From Allium sativum (taxonomy: Eukaryota > Streptophyta > Magnoliopsida > Asparagales > Amaryllidaceae), in contig CM060910.1 in NCBI GenBank assembly GCA_030737875.1, forward strand, positions 65,356,501 through 65,420,500: a stretch of DNA of 64,000 nucleotides, in the 5' to 3' direction. Below are positions 11,159 to 22,200 of the stretch, piece after piece (the stretch's first letter is position 1; the number at the start of each line of letters is the position of its first letter). Position numbers and translations under genes: made by a program. The notes under the pieces are model-generated. The model ran no database searches. It saw only the letters and a list, made by a program, of their open reading frames with translations, and was not told the origin of the DNA.

Positions 11159-11304
11159 GGCCTTCAAAAGAATGATTGGCACTGAGCTGAATTCAGATGG
11201 GAAACTTCCTATTAAATCCCTACATGACATTGGCCTTCAAAAGAATGATTGGCACTGAGCTGAATTCAGATGGGAAACTTCCTATTAAATCCCTACATGA
11301 CATT
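11159..11304. repeat. 73-base tandem duplication
   Basis: Two adjacent copies, 11159-11231 and 11232-11304, each starting ggccttcaaaagaatgattg. I see no differences between them, so the duplication is recent, or a collapsed/expanded assembly feature. Confidence 0.93.
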
Positions 11305-11845
11305 ATGTTATCAGCTACATGTTTTAGGCCAATGTTTGTTCCATTTATCAAGAAGTCAGAGCTTAAACATTTGGTTACCCAATTTACAAAGACGTAGATC
11401 GTTTCCATGCAAGTGACACATATAGATAGAAAGAAGATTGTTGCACACAATAACTAACTTTTTATCACAATCCACAACTGAATTATCTGATCATTTATTC
11501 GAGTGAAAAAATACAGTTGTAGACTATAGATATAAGGCCATGTTTGACATTCTAGTAAAATATAATTCAGTATCGTTTATAAATGCAACAATTAAACATG
11601 GTTTTGGTTTATAATTATCTGAAAGGATTTCTATAATGAAGTCAATTACCTTGATCAGTTGAATCGCTTTGAGAGTTTAGCCAAGCCATCGGTAAAATCC
11701 AGCATATAAAAAGACATTTTGGCTTTGTTATGTTTGAATATTAATCGGCTGAATCTCATACATCTCCCATCTTGCACAAATTTGGCATCCCCTTCAACAT
11801 GACCTAATTTGCAAAAAGAACATAGATCAAAATTGTTTTCTTCAA

Positions 11846-11963
11846 TCAAGCATGTGATAAATTAATCAAAAGAGCTACACTCAGTTGTCACACTGTGAGT
11901 CAAGCATGTGATGAATTAATCAAGAGAGCTGCACTCAGATGTCACACTTTAAGTCAAGCATGA
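11846..11963. repeat. 54-base tandem repeat, 2.2 copies
   Basis: Units start tcaagcatg at 11846, 11900 and 11954 (the third partial), with several transitions between the first two. Confidence 0.9.
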
Positions 11964-12353
11964 ACAAATGAAGTATATGTAGCATTTGAACTTTTCGAAT
12001 ACATTCAGTTTATAATGTGTATTACTACCCTAAACAAAGCCCTTGTATCATCTCTTCTATAACTCCAAAAGGCTTAGTATTTATCTTATTTAAACAATAA
12101 ACATCAAAATGGACTAAACAGGAGAAGAACGATACACCCTACTACTGAACACAATTTGCTGATGTTAATCCTCTATGCCAGAACCTTTACTGATGGATGA
12201 CCTACCACATAAAAACAAAATGCTCTAACCTTGCTTTTGTTGTTGCCGATGCTGCATCTGTCTCCTAGGAGAAAAATGAAACAATGCTCAAATACAAGTT
12301 CCCCAAAAAGTCCTCTTGTATATTGAGAATGCATTTAAATCATTAACATTTCA

Positions 12354-15149
12354 TCACTGTTGAGATCCCACTAATGACACCGACCTTCCCTTGTGAGCGA
12401 TCAAATAAATTCCAGAAATAAGAGAAGCATAAGTAATGAAATTTGTCTTTACATTCGATTTTACCATATTATCATACAGCGCAAAAGCCTTCCTTATATC
12501 TCCTTCTACACAGCATCCACGTATCAAAATATTGTATGATGATAAGTCGGGCTTTATCCCTTTAATTAACATCTCATCCCACATCTCAAATGCTTTGTCT
12601 AATTTGCCATTTTTACAGTGATCATGGATAAGTGTGGAATAAGTTATGCAATCAGGATCCACATCATTCTTTTTCATTTCTTCAATAACCTTGACCGCAT
12701 CTTGGATTTTTCCTATTTTAGTCAAACCATTTATAAGTATGTTGTATGTAACCGTATTTGCAGTACGTCCTCTAATCATAGAGCTATGTAATTTCACAGC
12801 TTCATCAACATTTCCTTCCCTGGCTAAGTGGAGTAAAAAACAAGAAAAAGTATAATTATTCGGAAGAAAACCAGAGACCAACATTTCCTTACACAGTAGC
12901 TCTGCTTTGTTCAGGAAACCGGCTTTGCACAATCCATTGATTAGTGCAGTATACGTTACAGCATTTGGTATGATACCCTTGCTAATCATATTATTCCAAA
13001 TTACAAAGGCCTCTGAGAATTTACCTTGTCTAGAGTACAAATCTATTAAGTTTGTATATAATATGGGATCAGGAGTCAATTTTCTGTTAATCATATCTTG
13101 AAGTAGAAAAGAGGACTCAGCAATATAATTATGTCTTAAACATCCATCAATAAGAATATTATAGCAAATAAGATCCATATCGAATCCTCTATCACAAAAT
13201 TCTTGAAATAGTTTAAGCGCATCTTGAATTTTTCCTTCTTTGCATAACCCTTGAAGAAGCACGCTAACACTCATGTTATTCACTACATTATGGTCGTTGC
13301 AAATATAACTTACTAACTCTTTTGCTTTTGAAGCTTTGCCCTCCATGCACAAACTAGAAATTAATGGCCTATAAGTAAAGTTGTCAGGAACTAGACCATG
13401 CTCCTTCATTGTATCATAGAGCTTGAATGCTTTTTCTGTATCACCTATCATGCAATATCCTTCTATCATGACGTTGTAACTCACTTCATTTGGCATCACA
13501 TTCAGTTCAACCATTTGATCGAACAAATTCGAAGCTTCCGACATTAATTTTGCCCGACAAAAACCACTTATAAGTGCAGTAAAAGTATAAACATTCCTCT
13601 TTACTCCATTCTTGGGCATCTGCTCATGAAGCATGCGAGCATAATTGATATCTCCTTGCTTGCAATACCCATTAATCAATGTAGTATAAGTTGATGCATT
13701 TGGCTTCATTCCTTCACCCATTAATTGTTGAAATAAAGCTTCAGCATCAGTCAACCTACCCCACTTGCAATGTCCATTTATCAAAGAATTGTATGGGTAA
13801 ATTGTTATTCGTACTTTTTCCTCTCTCATTTTATCAAAAAGATTATGTGCATCAGTCAGCTTCCCTTGTTTACAAAAAGAATCAATCAAAATACTGTAAG
13901 TTACATCATTAGGTGAAAGACCCTTCTCTCTCATTCTAACGAAGAGCATGTTAGCCTCATCAAATTTTGAACTCTTACACAAAGAATTAATTAACGCGTT
14001 ATAAGCAAACAGATTAGGAATGACACCACATTTTCCTAAATCATCCACTAAATTGAATGCATCTTCAATTTTTCCTTTTCTTCGCAAACCATCAACTACA
14101 GAAGAACAAGCAGCTTCGGTAGGAAGCAATTCAAGCCTTATCATCTCGCTTAACAATTCTTTTGCCTTAACGTATTCTTCATTTCTACAAAAACCAAACA
14201 CTAAAGTACAATAAATCACCTCATCTGCTCGCAAGCCTCTACACTCCAAATCATTTTTTACCTCAACTGCTTCCAAAACTCGGCCATTTTTGCACAATCC
14301 ATGAATAAAAACACTGTAGACCACAATTAAATTTGATCTATCCAGTTCACATTTTTCCATTTCATAAATTAACTCCCTAGCTCTGTTCAAGTCTCTCATC
14401 TCACAAAAACTCCTAACAACTGAAGCGTAGACAAATACATCAGGCTTAGCATTGATTTTCAACATCTCATTATACAAACTAACAACCAAATCAAACCTCC
14501 TAAGCTTCACTAATCCATTCATAACATCGCTACAAGTCCTAACTTCGGGTACCAACCCCAATTCAATCACTGACCGAATCACATCGTTGGCATCCAATAA
14601 TCTCCTATTCAAGACATAACCTTGGATCAGAAAATCAAACGCTACAGTTGAATTGATCATACACAAACCTCTTGACTCCGAAAAAGCAGAAAAAGCTTCA
14701 AAAGGAGTTACCTTTCTGGAAATGAATGTCTGAACAAGCGAAGAAGCGGGCCAATTAAGACTGGATTTGAGCAGAGACTGCACCAGAATCGCGAAAGAGA
14801 GGCTAGAATGATTGAAATTGAGGTGAAGGCCTAAGAAATTGAAGAAACGGAGAATGAGTTTTGGATTTTGGGAGTGTAGGTTTTTGAGAAGGAGGTGTTC
14901 GATGTGAGCAGAGTTCAAGCGAGAGAGAATGAACGGGTTCCGGAGTGACTGGGACCAGCTTTGATTAGAGAAGAGAATATCTTCTAGTATTTTAACGAAG
15001 CCATTGCATTGATCCAGTTTATGTAATGGCGACATGTGATTCTTTTTGAGAGGAAAAGGAGAAGAACGCTGCAGTGCACTTTGCCTAACTAATCTTAATG
15101 GCGGAGTTGATCGTTTTGTTTGCAAAGTCAAGGACACACCCGCTTTCAA
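12354..15149 (-). CDS. P-class pentatricopeptide-repeat protein, At5g59900-like
   Basis: A 931-residue intron-less open frame, the only intact host gene here. P-class PPR proteins bind organellar RNA in a sequence-specific way and affect its processing, stability or translation. From about residue 165 to the C-terminus I count about 21 PPR motifs of ~35 residues plus a partial last one, each with a helix-A core such as YNALINSLCK, YSILIDSFCK or YTTLINGYCK. There is no DYW or E domain, as expected for the P class. The first ~100 residues are rich in K, R, S and L and poor in acidic residues, which suits an organelle transit peptide, probably mitochondrial. Motif order and wording closely resemble Arabidopsis At5g59900 as I remember it; length is similar. 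An internal Met (MSPLHK) is an alternative start. The RNA target is unknown. Confidence 0.93.
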   Translation of the reverse strand: MKAGVSLTLQTKRSTPPLRLVRQSALQRSSPFPLKKNHMSPLHKLDQCNGFVKILEDILFSNQSWSQSLRNPFILSRLNSAHIEHLLLKNLHSQNPKLILRFFNFLGLHLNFNHSSLSFAILVQSLLKSSLNWPASSLVQTFISRKVTPFEAFSAFSESRGLCMINSTVAFDFLIQGYVLNRRLLDANDVIRSVIELGLVPEVRTCSDVMNGLVKLRRFDLVVSLYNEMLKINAKPDVFVYASVVRSFCEMRDLNRARELIYEMEKCELDRSNLIVVYSVFIHGLCKNGRVLEAVEVKNDLECRGLRADEVIYCTLVFGFCRNEEYVKAKELLSEMIRLELLPTEAACSSVVDGLRRKGKIEDAFNLVDDLGKCGVIPNLFAYNALINSLCKSSKFDEANMLFVRMREKGLSPNDVTYSILIDSFCKQGKLTDAHNLFDKMREEKVRITIYPYNSLINGHCKWGRLTDAEALFQQLMGEGMKPNASTYTTLINGYCKQGDINYARMLHEQMPKNGVKRNVYTFTALISGFCRAKLMSEASNLFDQMVELNVMPNEVSYNVMIEGYCMIGDTEKAFKLYDTMKEHGLVPDNFTYRPLISSLCMEGKASKAKELVSYICNDHNVVNNMSVSVLLQGLCKEGKIQDALKLFQEFCDRGFDMDLICYNILIDGCLRHNYIAESSFLLQDMINRKLTPDPILYTNLIDLYSRQGKFSEAFVIWNNMISKGIIPNAVTYTALINGLCKAGFLNKAELLCKEMLVSGFLPNNYTFSCFLLHLAREGNVDEAVKLHSSMIRGRTANTVTYNILINGLTKIGKIQDAVKVIEEMKKNDVDPDCITYSTLIHDHCKNGKLDKAFEMWDEMLIKGIKPDLSSYNILIRGCCVEGDIRKAFALYDNMVKSNVKTNFITYASLISGIYLIAHKGRSVSLVGSQQ

Positions 15150-16570
15150 AGTGAAAAACTGGATGTATTTCTGAATAATTGATAATTTTGAGTGTACCGC
15201 AAAAGCATAAGTTTATGCTATCTAGCTTTGTACTAAAAGCAAAAAAAATGGGATGTTTTTAGTTTTACATGCATTTTTGAGTTTTTAGCTACCACATTAT
15301 AGTGTTCAAAAACATAAACTTCGGTGCTAGCAGTGCACAATTTTTATTACAAACAAACTATTTACCATACAAAATCTTCTTACGTACTAATCATCATCGT
15401 AAACTATTTTTGTTTATCAAATGGACTCCAATTTTACTATTTGGTTGTCTATTACCAGACAACAATGAAAGGCCATGAAGTAAGATAAATTAACGCAAAT
15501 GAATGATCTTACAACAATGAAAAACAGTTATAAAACAAACATACATCGTCTTCCGGGCTAAATAGAAAAGGAATAAGAAAAAGAATTTGATGTTAAGTAA
15601 CATATATCAAATAAAATTATAATATTTCACAGTTTTAGTGTTATTATAATGACCTCGTTTTACATATTGAAATATTGTTATTTAAAATGCTTTACACATT
15701 TACGGTTGTTGCCGAATTGTTTTATGATTATTTCACCTTTGAATGTCTTGTTCTGACCATAGCTTTTAATTAGTGCAGAATTAGATGGCCCGATATGTTC
15801 CAGTAGAACGGGAAGATGGTTTATCATTCTGTAGGGTGGTCGTATAAGCGATTTTGTCAAGGAGTTTGGAAAATACGGCAATTTTAAAATTTTAAAACTA
15901 TTGGGCAGAATTAGAGACAACTAATGAGCTGAGATTAGCTAGTCGTGACCAGCATTTATAAATTGGGATTGACGGAGATTAGGTTAATCTTTCTTCCCAT
16001 TTTCTCATCAGCCCAAATAACTATGATGTGGACTGATTCTTCTTCCTAAACCTTAAATCACATCAAATCCGCTTATAATCTCTTCTAAACATGTAAAAGA
16101 GATTAGATCTTCATTGATTTAAACATTTTCATCATTTAGAAGGGTTGTTTCCATTAATTTCTTGTTGTCTCGAATTGATCTACCATAGATCTACATAGGT
16201 TTGTTGGTTAATGATTTTTTTACCTCTCACTATACTATATTGCATTGTATGTTTAGATTATGCATTTTTGTCATACATATGTTTTAATCACCGTAAAATA
16301 TGATTATTTATGTTAATTTTAAATTTGAAACCGTCAAGTTAACCTAACTAAACATATAATGGATTGAAACGGTAAGATTAGATTGATTGGTATGCAGATT
16401 TACGTTAGATCTATGCACATATATGGTTGACTCATGATTTCTATGCATTTGGATGTTTATTTATGAATGTTGTTCATGCGTTTTGTTGTTTGAATCGTTA
16501 TGTTAGTTTAGGGTGTTAAGCTTGATCTGCATGTTAGAATCATTGTAATTATTATGGATTGAATATTAAA
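15150..16570. other. Upstream region of the PPR gene and unassigned DNA
   Basis: The part next to 15150 should hold the PPR promoter and leader on the minus strand; I cannot place a confident TATA box. A minus-strand 80-codon frame at 15678-15920 has no motif I recognise. The rest is AT-rich with no clear transposon ends. Confidence 0.4.
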
Positions 16571-17173
16571 GCATGTTGGGATCAAAATTTGTCGAAATCA
16601 CACGAAACTTGGAGGACGGCATCTTGAAGGCACCAAGATCACACACAAAAAATTTGAAGTAAAAATACGCTAAGTACATGGATCAGTACCAATCTATAGG
16701 ACGTGGATCAGCACTAATCCACCATACCTTCTGGGATTGGCATGCGACTTCTTGAGGAGGCACTATGGGGCATACCTAAGGCTTTGGCAAAAAATTTTGT
16801 CAATTGGGTGAAGTACGTGACCATGAAAGGATGGGCCTGCTTGTATAAAGGCACGTGGGTTATGGCATATGATATTGGACTCGAGGGAGGCCGGAGGGAA
16901 GCTTGAAAGGAACCAAAAACACTTTGTTAAAATTTGGCTAAATAAAGGAATCGATATCGATCCATAGAGGATGGATCGATATTGATCCATCAAGGTGGCT
17001 AGGTGGGTCTTGAGATCCACAGTGGAAGAAGTAGCGGTCTTTTGGATTATGTTAGAGGTGGTGGCTCATCGATTTCTTCTATGGACTGAAAGTTATAGCA
17101 TGATTAAGTTTTGTTTCTTCGATGAAAGAATCAGATGTAGAGTGGATTCGAAGGCAAAAAGTGGTTAGCTCGT
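16571..17173 (+). repeat. LTR of gypsy B, left part (start uncertain)
   Basis: The sequence left of the target-site copy ctcgt (17169-17173) should continue at 31700, making an LTR of about 1.84 kb in total if it starts at tgttgggatc (16571). It contains two gatcgatatngatccat-like phrases (about 16930-16990). No second LTR copy of B is in the window to prove the start. Confidence 0.45.
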
Positions 17174-18199
17174 TGTAACGACCCGTACTTTTACGGATAA
17201 TAAATAATTTATTTAAATAAAGGTTTGGCAATTTAAAATGACCAGAATTAAATAATAAGGAATATTTAATTAATATAATAATTAAATAATATATTTAAAT
17301 TCCAGAATAGTCGGAAATAGTAGAATTCACAATACGATGTGAATTGGATCATATATAAGCTATAATCCAGTTTGGAATTGAATTAGAATAACGAATATAT
17401 TATTTAAACGAAGTTTGAACGTATAATTATATTATAATTAAAATCGAGCTTGAAATGGCGCAGCAGTTCGCTATTTGGCGATTTGAACTTCAACTGAATA
17501 TACAGGATCCGTTTTAAATTGGATTTCTATGAAACAAGAAACGTTAGGAGCTGGTGAAGTATATCTTTCTAATGGAAGAGAAAAATCAGGATTTCATCGT
17601 GTAGATTTTGATTTATGTACAAATCAAATAATAGAAAAGTCGCTATGGAATTCCTTTATAATTTTTATCGATTTATTTATATTTTTCAATGGATTTTAAA
17701 TATAAATCGAATATCAATGTAACACTGGATTTGGAATATCGAGTTATAAATCCAATTGGAGTTGTATGGTATTCTATTGTGAATATATACGATAATAGTT
17801 ATTTATATTTAATTTAATTGTTTTTAAATATATTTATATATTTAAATGGGTTATTTAGAGCTTTAAAAATAGCCAGTTTTTGCAAATGACCTCCGTTTTT
17901 TACAAAACTAATTTTGTTGGATCCGCAATGTTAAATTATTGCTAGATTTCAATTTCGTTGATTTTAATGTGAAAAACACTTAGTATTTTGATGGTTAAAA
18001 ATATGTTGTGTGAGCAAACGATGTCGGAATTCGACGAAACAAGTTTCGTTGGGTCCGTAATGTAGAATTGTAGTTGCATGTCCAGTTTCGTGATTTTTGG
18101 GTACCGTATGTGATTATAGGAATTTTTAAACAACAAACACATATAGCGATTCAATAAAAAGTAATATAATAGTCGAATATTAAATTATATAATACATCC

Positions 18200-18207
18200 T
18201 ATAAATA
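18200..18207 (+). promoter_or_regulatory. Possible LTR TATA box (giant LTR)
   Basis: tataaata about 1.03 kb into the 5' LTR, followed by a less AT-rich leader. The matching site in the 3' LTR (26927-26934) reads tatacata, so only the 5' copy keeps the consensus. Confidence 0.4.
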
Positions 18208-20546
18208 ACCATCAACACTTCTAACCCTAAAATATTTTCCCCTCTTGTCAGTGCTTTCCACCGCCGTCACTTTTCTTATCTGGAAAGCAAATCGTTCCTT
18301 TTGAAAATCCATAACAATTCCTAGAAATCTTTATAAATTGCAACCTAACCATCTTTGCAATCAGTAAGGTATCCTCTTCAATTATATATCCATTTCATAT
18401 GGTGTGACAGCTATCCGTAGTTCGAACGGATGGAGTAGCCCATCTAGGGCTGTAACTTTTAGATTATTACTTGAGTTCTAAGGAAATTGAAACACATACT
18501 CGTGTTCATGAAGTTGAAAAGAGGATATTGGCAAAAAAAATGAATTTCGATGACCAAAAAGTGACGCGGTTACTGTAGTGCTGGAGGACATCGCGTCGGG
18601 TTTCTAGTGTTCGAACGAAGTGAAAAGGGGTTGGATGGAAGGGGAATTGGAAGAGATGAAGTTGGGATATTTTCGTTTGGGTTTTCGTGATGAGATGGAG
18701 GAAACCGCAGGGTCCAAAGGATCGAAAATGGAAATGTTTGGGGCAATGCGATTTCCTTCAGTGTTGGGGAAGAAGACTTTGGGTAGCTGGTGGGTTTTTC
18801 TAGGGGACCATCGGCCGGATAAAGAAGGTTAAAGCCCATAACTAAAATAATATAGTTTAATTTAATTTAAATTAGTATAGAAACTTATAATTTTCATAAC
18901 TTGTGTATAGATATCGGTTTTCAACCAGACAGGATCTGTTAGGACCATAGGGATGAGGACTTCGCAATGAAACTGACTAGGAGTGATTTGGAGCTCGTCC
19001 CAATTTATGGCGAAATAAAATGCCTGACAGAATCTGTTGAACGGTTATCGCTATCTAACGATTTCCGACCAATGTGAGTAAATGTCACTAACTATGCTCA
19101 ACTTATATTTTTATAACGTATTTTTAGAAATGATAAATAATGATTGTTTGTTGTGTGTTGACTGTTTGGTTGAACTGCTAATTAATTGATTGAAAATATA
19201 GATAACATTATTTATGAATCGTTAATCGAATATTGATTCTGTTTGTCACGAATATTTCATATTCATGTTTATTATGTTGATTAACATCTGTGGATGCAGG
19301 GAAACAGGTCAGAGGGACCCAACTGGGTTCCTCAACATTTATTTTACTGTTTTTCATATATTGTGATATATGATGTGATTTATAATCCGTTGTTGATTAT
19401 GTGTGTTTGATCATTGTTATTTGGTACTTTTAAATACCAAAGGAAATACTGGAGTGTGAAAAGAGAAATTTCAAACTATAATTTGAAATAAAATATTTAT
19501 ATAAAATCAAAGGATTTTATATAAAAAGGAAATTTTCAAAGTGTATATTGAAATAAAAATATTCGTATAAAATTAAAGTATTTTATAAAAAGAAATGTAT
19601 GAAGTGAATATGAGATGGTGGAATTTTATAAAATCAAATGGACTTATTAAAAGGAGATATTTGAAAATTAAATAAAAGACTTCTGTATGAAGTTAACAAC
19701 AGTTATATGGAGTTTGAAAGACCGATTTGGTTAAAATACTAAATGAAAGTAATAAGAAGTAAATAAAGAGCTTTATGGAGTAAATATAATATTTAGGAAA
19801 CCAAATAGAATTGAAAGGAAATATTTTGGAAATCAAATTGAATTATAAAAGAAATTATTTGGGGAAATAAATAGAATTATAAAAGAGAATTGAGAAGATA
19901 TAAAAGAACAACAACGAGGAGATGGTTTCAAAGTAGATTTTAAATAGAAATCGGTTTTAATAGATAAATTGAGAAAATAATTTTATAAACGATCTTTTGA
20001 TAAATGGAATATATAAGTCTGAACTTCTATAGAGAAGTAGAGATCGGTTTTTAACATCGATATTTTAAATAGAATGTGAACTCAGCATTTATAAAGGGAA
20101 TTTTAAATGAGATTTAAGTGTTAGAAATAAAAAGAAGATTTTGTATAAATAAATCTATAAATAGAAGTTGGAATTGAGATGTTGTTTTAAAATACGAAAT
20201 CAAACTAAAGGGATTGTATTAAAAGGATATTATTCACATTCAACGTGAAAAGTGGAATTAAGTAAAGATTTTAGAAATGAAACATTTGTAAAGGAAATTG
20301 GGTTTTTGAAATAGAAGTTAAACATAGATGGGATTTCAAATGGTTAGAAATAAGTAACTTGTTAAATAAGGAAAACAAGTGTTGTGATTTATAAACAATG
20401 TTTATAAATGAACTAAAGTATAATTATCAGTGGATAATTGATATTTCAAATTCAACGGTAAATAAAATGGGAAATTTGGAGTTGTTTTGAAAAGGGAACG
20501 ATGAAATCCATTTCGATGCTCGAAATGTAAAAAGGGATTAAATAAA

Positions 20547-21756
20547 TGTGAAAATTAGGCACACGTCCCTAAAACGAAACTTAATTAGGCTCACATCCGG
20601 TCTAACTTTTCATGTAAATTAGGTCCCTATTTTTCAAAAACATATGAAAATATATTTAATAATCAGGAAATTTCATTATTAAATAAAAACATGTTCACGC
20701 CAAAAAAATCAGATGGAAAAATAATCGATAAACAAGTCAGAATCAAAAAATACACAAAACAGCGGAATATGTAGTAAAATGCATGAAAACATGCACATAT
20801 TTCAAATATTTGCATACATGTATGCACATATTGCCATGCCCTCTGCCTTTCAACGCATTACCGCATACAAGTATGCAACTATTCTAAATAACAGCATATT
20901 TGTATGCAAATATTCAGCAGGTTTGCGGTTTTTTTTGAATGTGTATTTAAATAGTTGCATACTTGTACGCAACTATTAGTAATAGTTGCATACATCTATG
21001 CAACTTTTTTTTTATTTACGTGGACTAAGGGGAATATTTCCAGATTTTAGTTTTCTTTTTTAATGCAAGAGCGCATTTTTTTGGTGAAAAAATGGAAGAG
21101 GCGAAGTGGTAGGAGGCGGAAGGCGGAAGGGAAAAAACTACTAGGCGGCAGCTCAAAAAGAGGGGGCGGAAACGAATGAGAAACTTTGTCTCTTTTTTTT
21201 ATTCCACCTTTTCTTTATATATTTTTTAAAAAAAGCGCTACAATGTAAAAAAAAAATCTAAAATCTGGAAATATTAACAGAATTTCACGGAAATTAAAAA
21301 AAAAACTACCATACATGTATGCAACTATTTGAAATACTTGCACACATGTATGCAAGTATTGCATGTAAAAATATTAAGCGAAAAATTTTCCTGAAGATTG
21401 TTGCACACTTGTATGCAAGAATCTATTTACCTTGCATACATGTATGCAAAAAAACAAACGCAAATTCAACATTTGAAATACTTGCACAGATGAATGCAAG
21501 TATTGCAAATATGTGCATGATTTGATGCAAATTACTGCATTTTTCGTTGTTTTATAGTATTTTTTGATTTTTTTTTACGAGCTGTTTTTTTGGATGAGTA
21601 CATGTTTGATTTAAATACGAATTTTCGTGATTTTTTTTTATATTTTTTTTTGCTTTTAGTGTATTTTTGAAAAATAGGTACTAAATTTACATGAAAAGTT
21701 AGACCGGATATGAGCCTAATTTTGAAACTTAATAGGGACCTATGCCAAACGGATCC
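20547..21756. mobile_element. Non-autonomous Mutator-like element with palindrome array
   Basis: This 1210-base insertion is in the 5' giant LTR only; the 3' LTR is uninterrupted at the matching site (about 29277-29290). The ends are long inverted repeats of about 93 bases (20547-20640 and 21664-21756). The inner 65 bases match well, for example ccggtctaacttttcatg on both. The direct repeat taaataaa flanks it (20539-20546 and 21757-21764), or 9 bases with one mismatch. Long inverted repeats and an 8-9 base duplication fit Mutator-like elements; the usual duplication is 9-11 bases, so the family call is tentative. No transposase is encoded. The inner part carries many small palindromes. Confidence 0.75.
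20811..21502. repeat. Dispersed array of tgcatacatgtatgca palindromes
   Basis: Perfect palindromes lie at 20811-20826 (tgcatacatgtatgca) and 21432-21449 (ttgcatacatgtatgcaa). Near copies occur at about 20863, 20894, 20954, 20984, 21309, 21336, 21400 and 21479. Several extend to agttgcat...atgcaact. They lie in two clusters near the two ends, separated by a purine-rich and AT-rich centre. Confidence 0.85.
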
Positions 21757-21895
21757 TAAATAAAATCCATAAAGATTTGTAGTTAGAATTCAACTAAGCC
21801 AATGTTTTAAAAATGATTTATTTGAAGAAATTATATATTGAATAAATCAGGATTTTACAAGGAAATTAGTATTCGGTTGGAAACCGATATTTGAT

Positions 21896-22200
21896 TATCA
21901 AATATAAGTTATTCGAGAGAGATTATCGAATATAAGTTATTCGAGATAGATAATCGAATATAAGTTATTCGAGAGAGATTATCGAATATAAGTTATTCGA
22001 GAGAGATTATCGAATATAAGTTTTTCGAAGAAGAGAGTTAATCGAATATAAGCTATCTGAAAGGAAGAGTTATCGAATATAGTTTATTCGAAAGAGAGAT
22101 TATCGAATATAGTTATTCGAAGAGAGATAATCGAATATAATTATTCGAAAGGGGAGTTATCGAATAGAGATTGTTCGAGAGAGAATTGTAAGTTCGATTA
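21896..22200 (+). repeat. 28-base minisatellite in the 5' giant LTR
   Basis: About eleven units, strict 28-base period at first (21896, 21924, 21952, 21980), of the type tatcgaatataagttattc plus gagagagat, becoming irregular to the right. The 3' LTR holds only about four to five units (29410-29550). Confidence 0.88.

Larger units (their letters stand above)
10651..12353. other. Gene-free stretch 3' of the PPR gene
   Basis: This follows the PPR stop codon on the minus strand and probably includes its 3' untranslated region. No domain is recognisable in its short open frames; the longest minus-strand ones are 11220-11450 (76 codons) and 11655-11849 (64 codons). I cannot exclude decayed exons. 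Two tandem duplications (11159-11304 and 11846-11963) are the only clear structure. Confidence 0.4.

Noticed and set aside
12436..14214. Plus-strand open frames opposite the PPR gene
   Set aside because: They are shadows of the PPR repeats and carry no domain.
20779..21525. Open frames such as MHENMHIFQIFAYMYAH
   Set aside because: Their repetitive wording is the translation of the palindrome array in the MULE-like element, not a protein.
21896..22200. Possible CRISPR-like array
   Set aside because: Units are contiguous with no unique spacers, in a plant LTR; it is a minisatellite.
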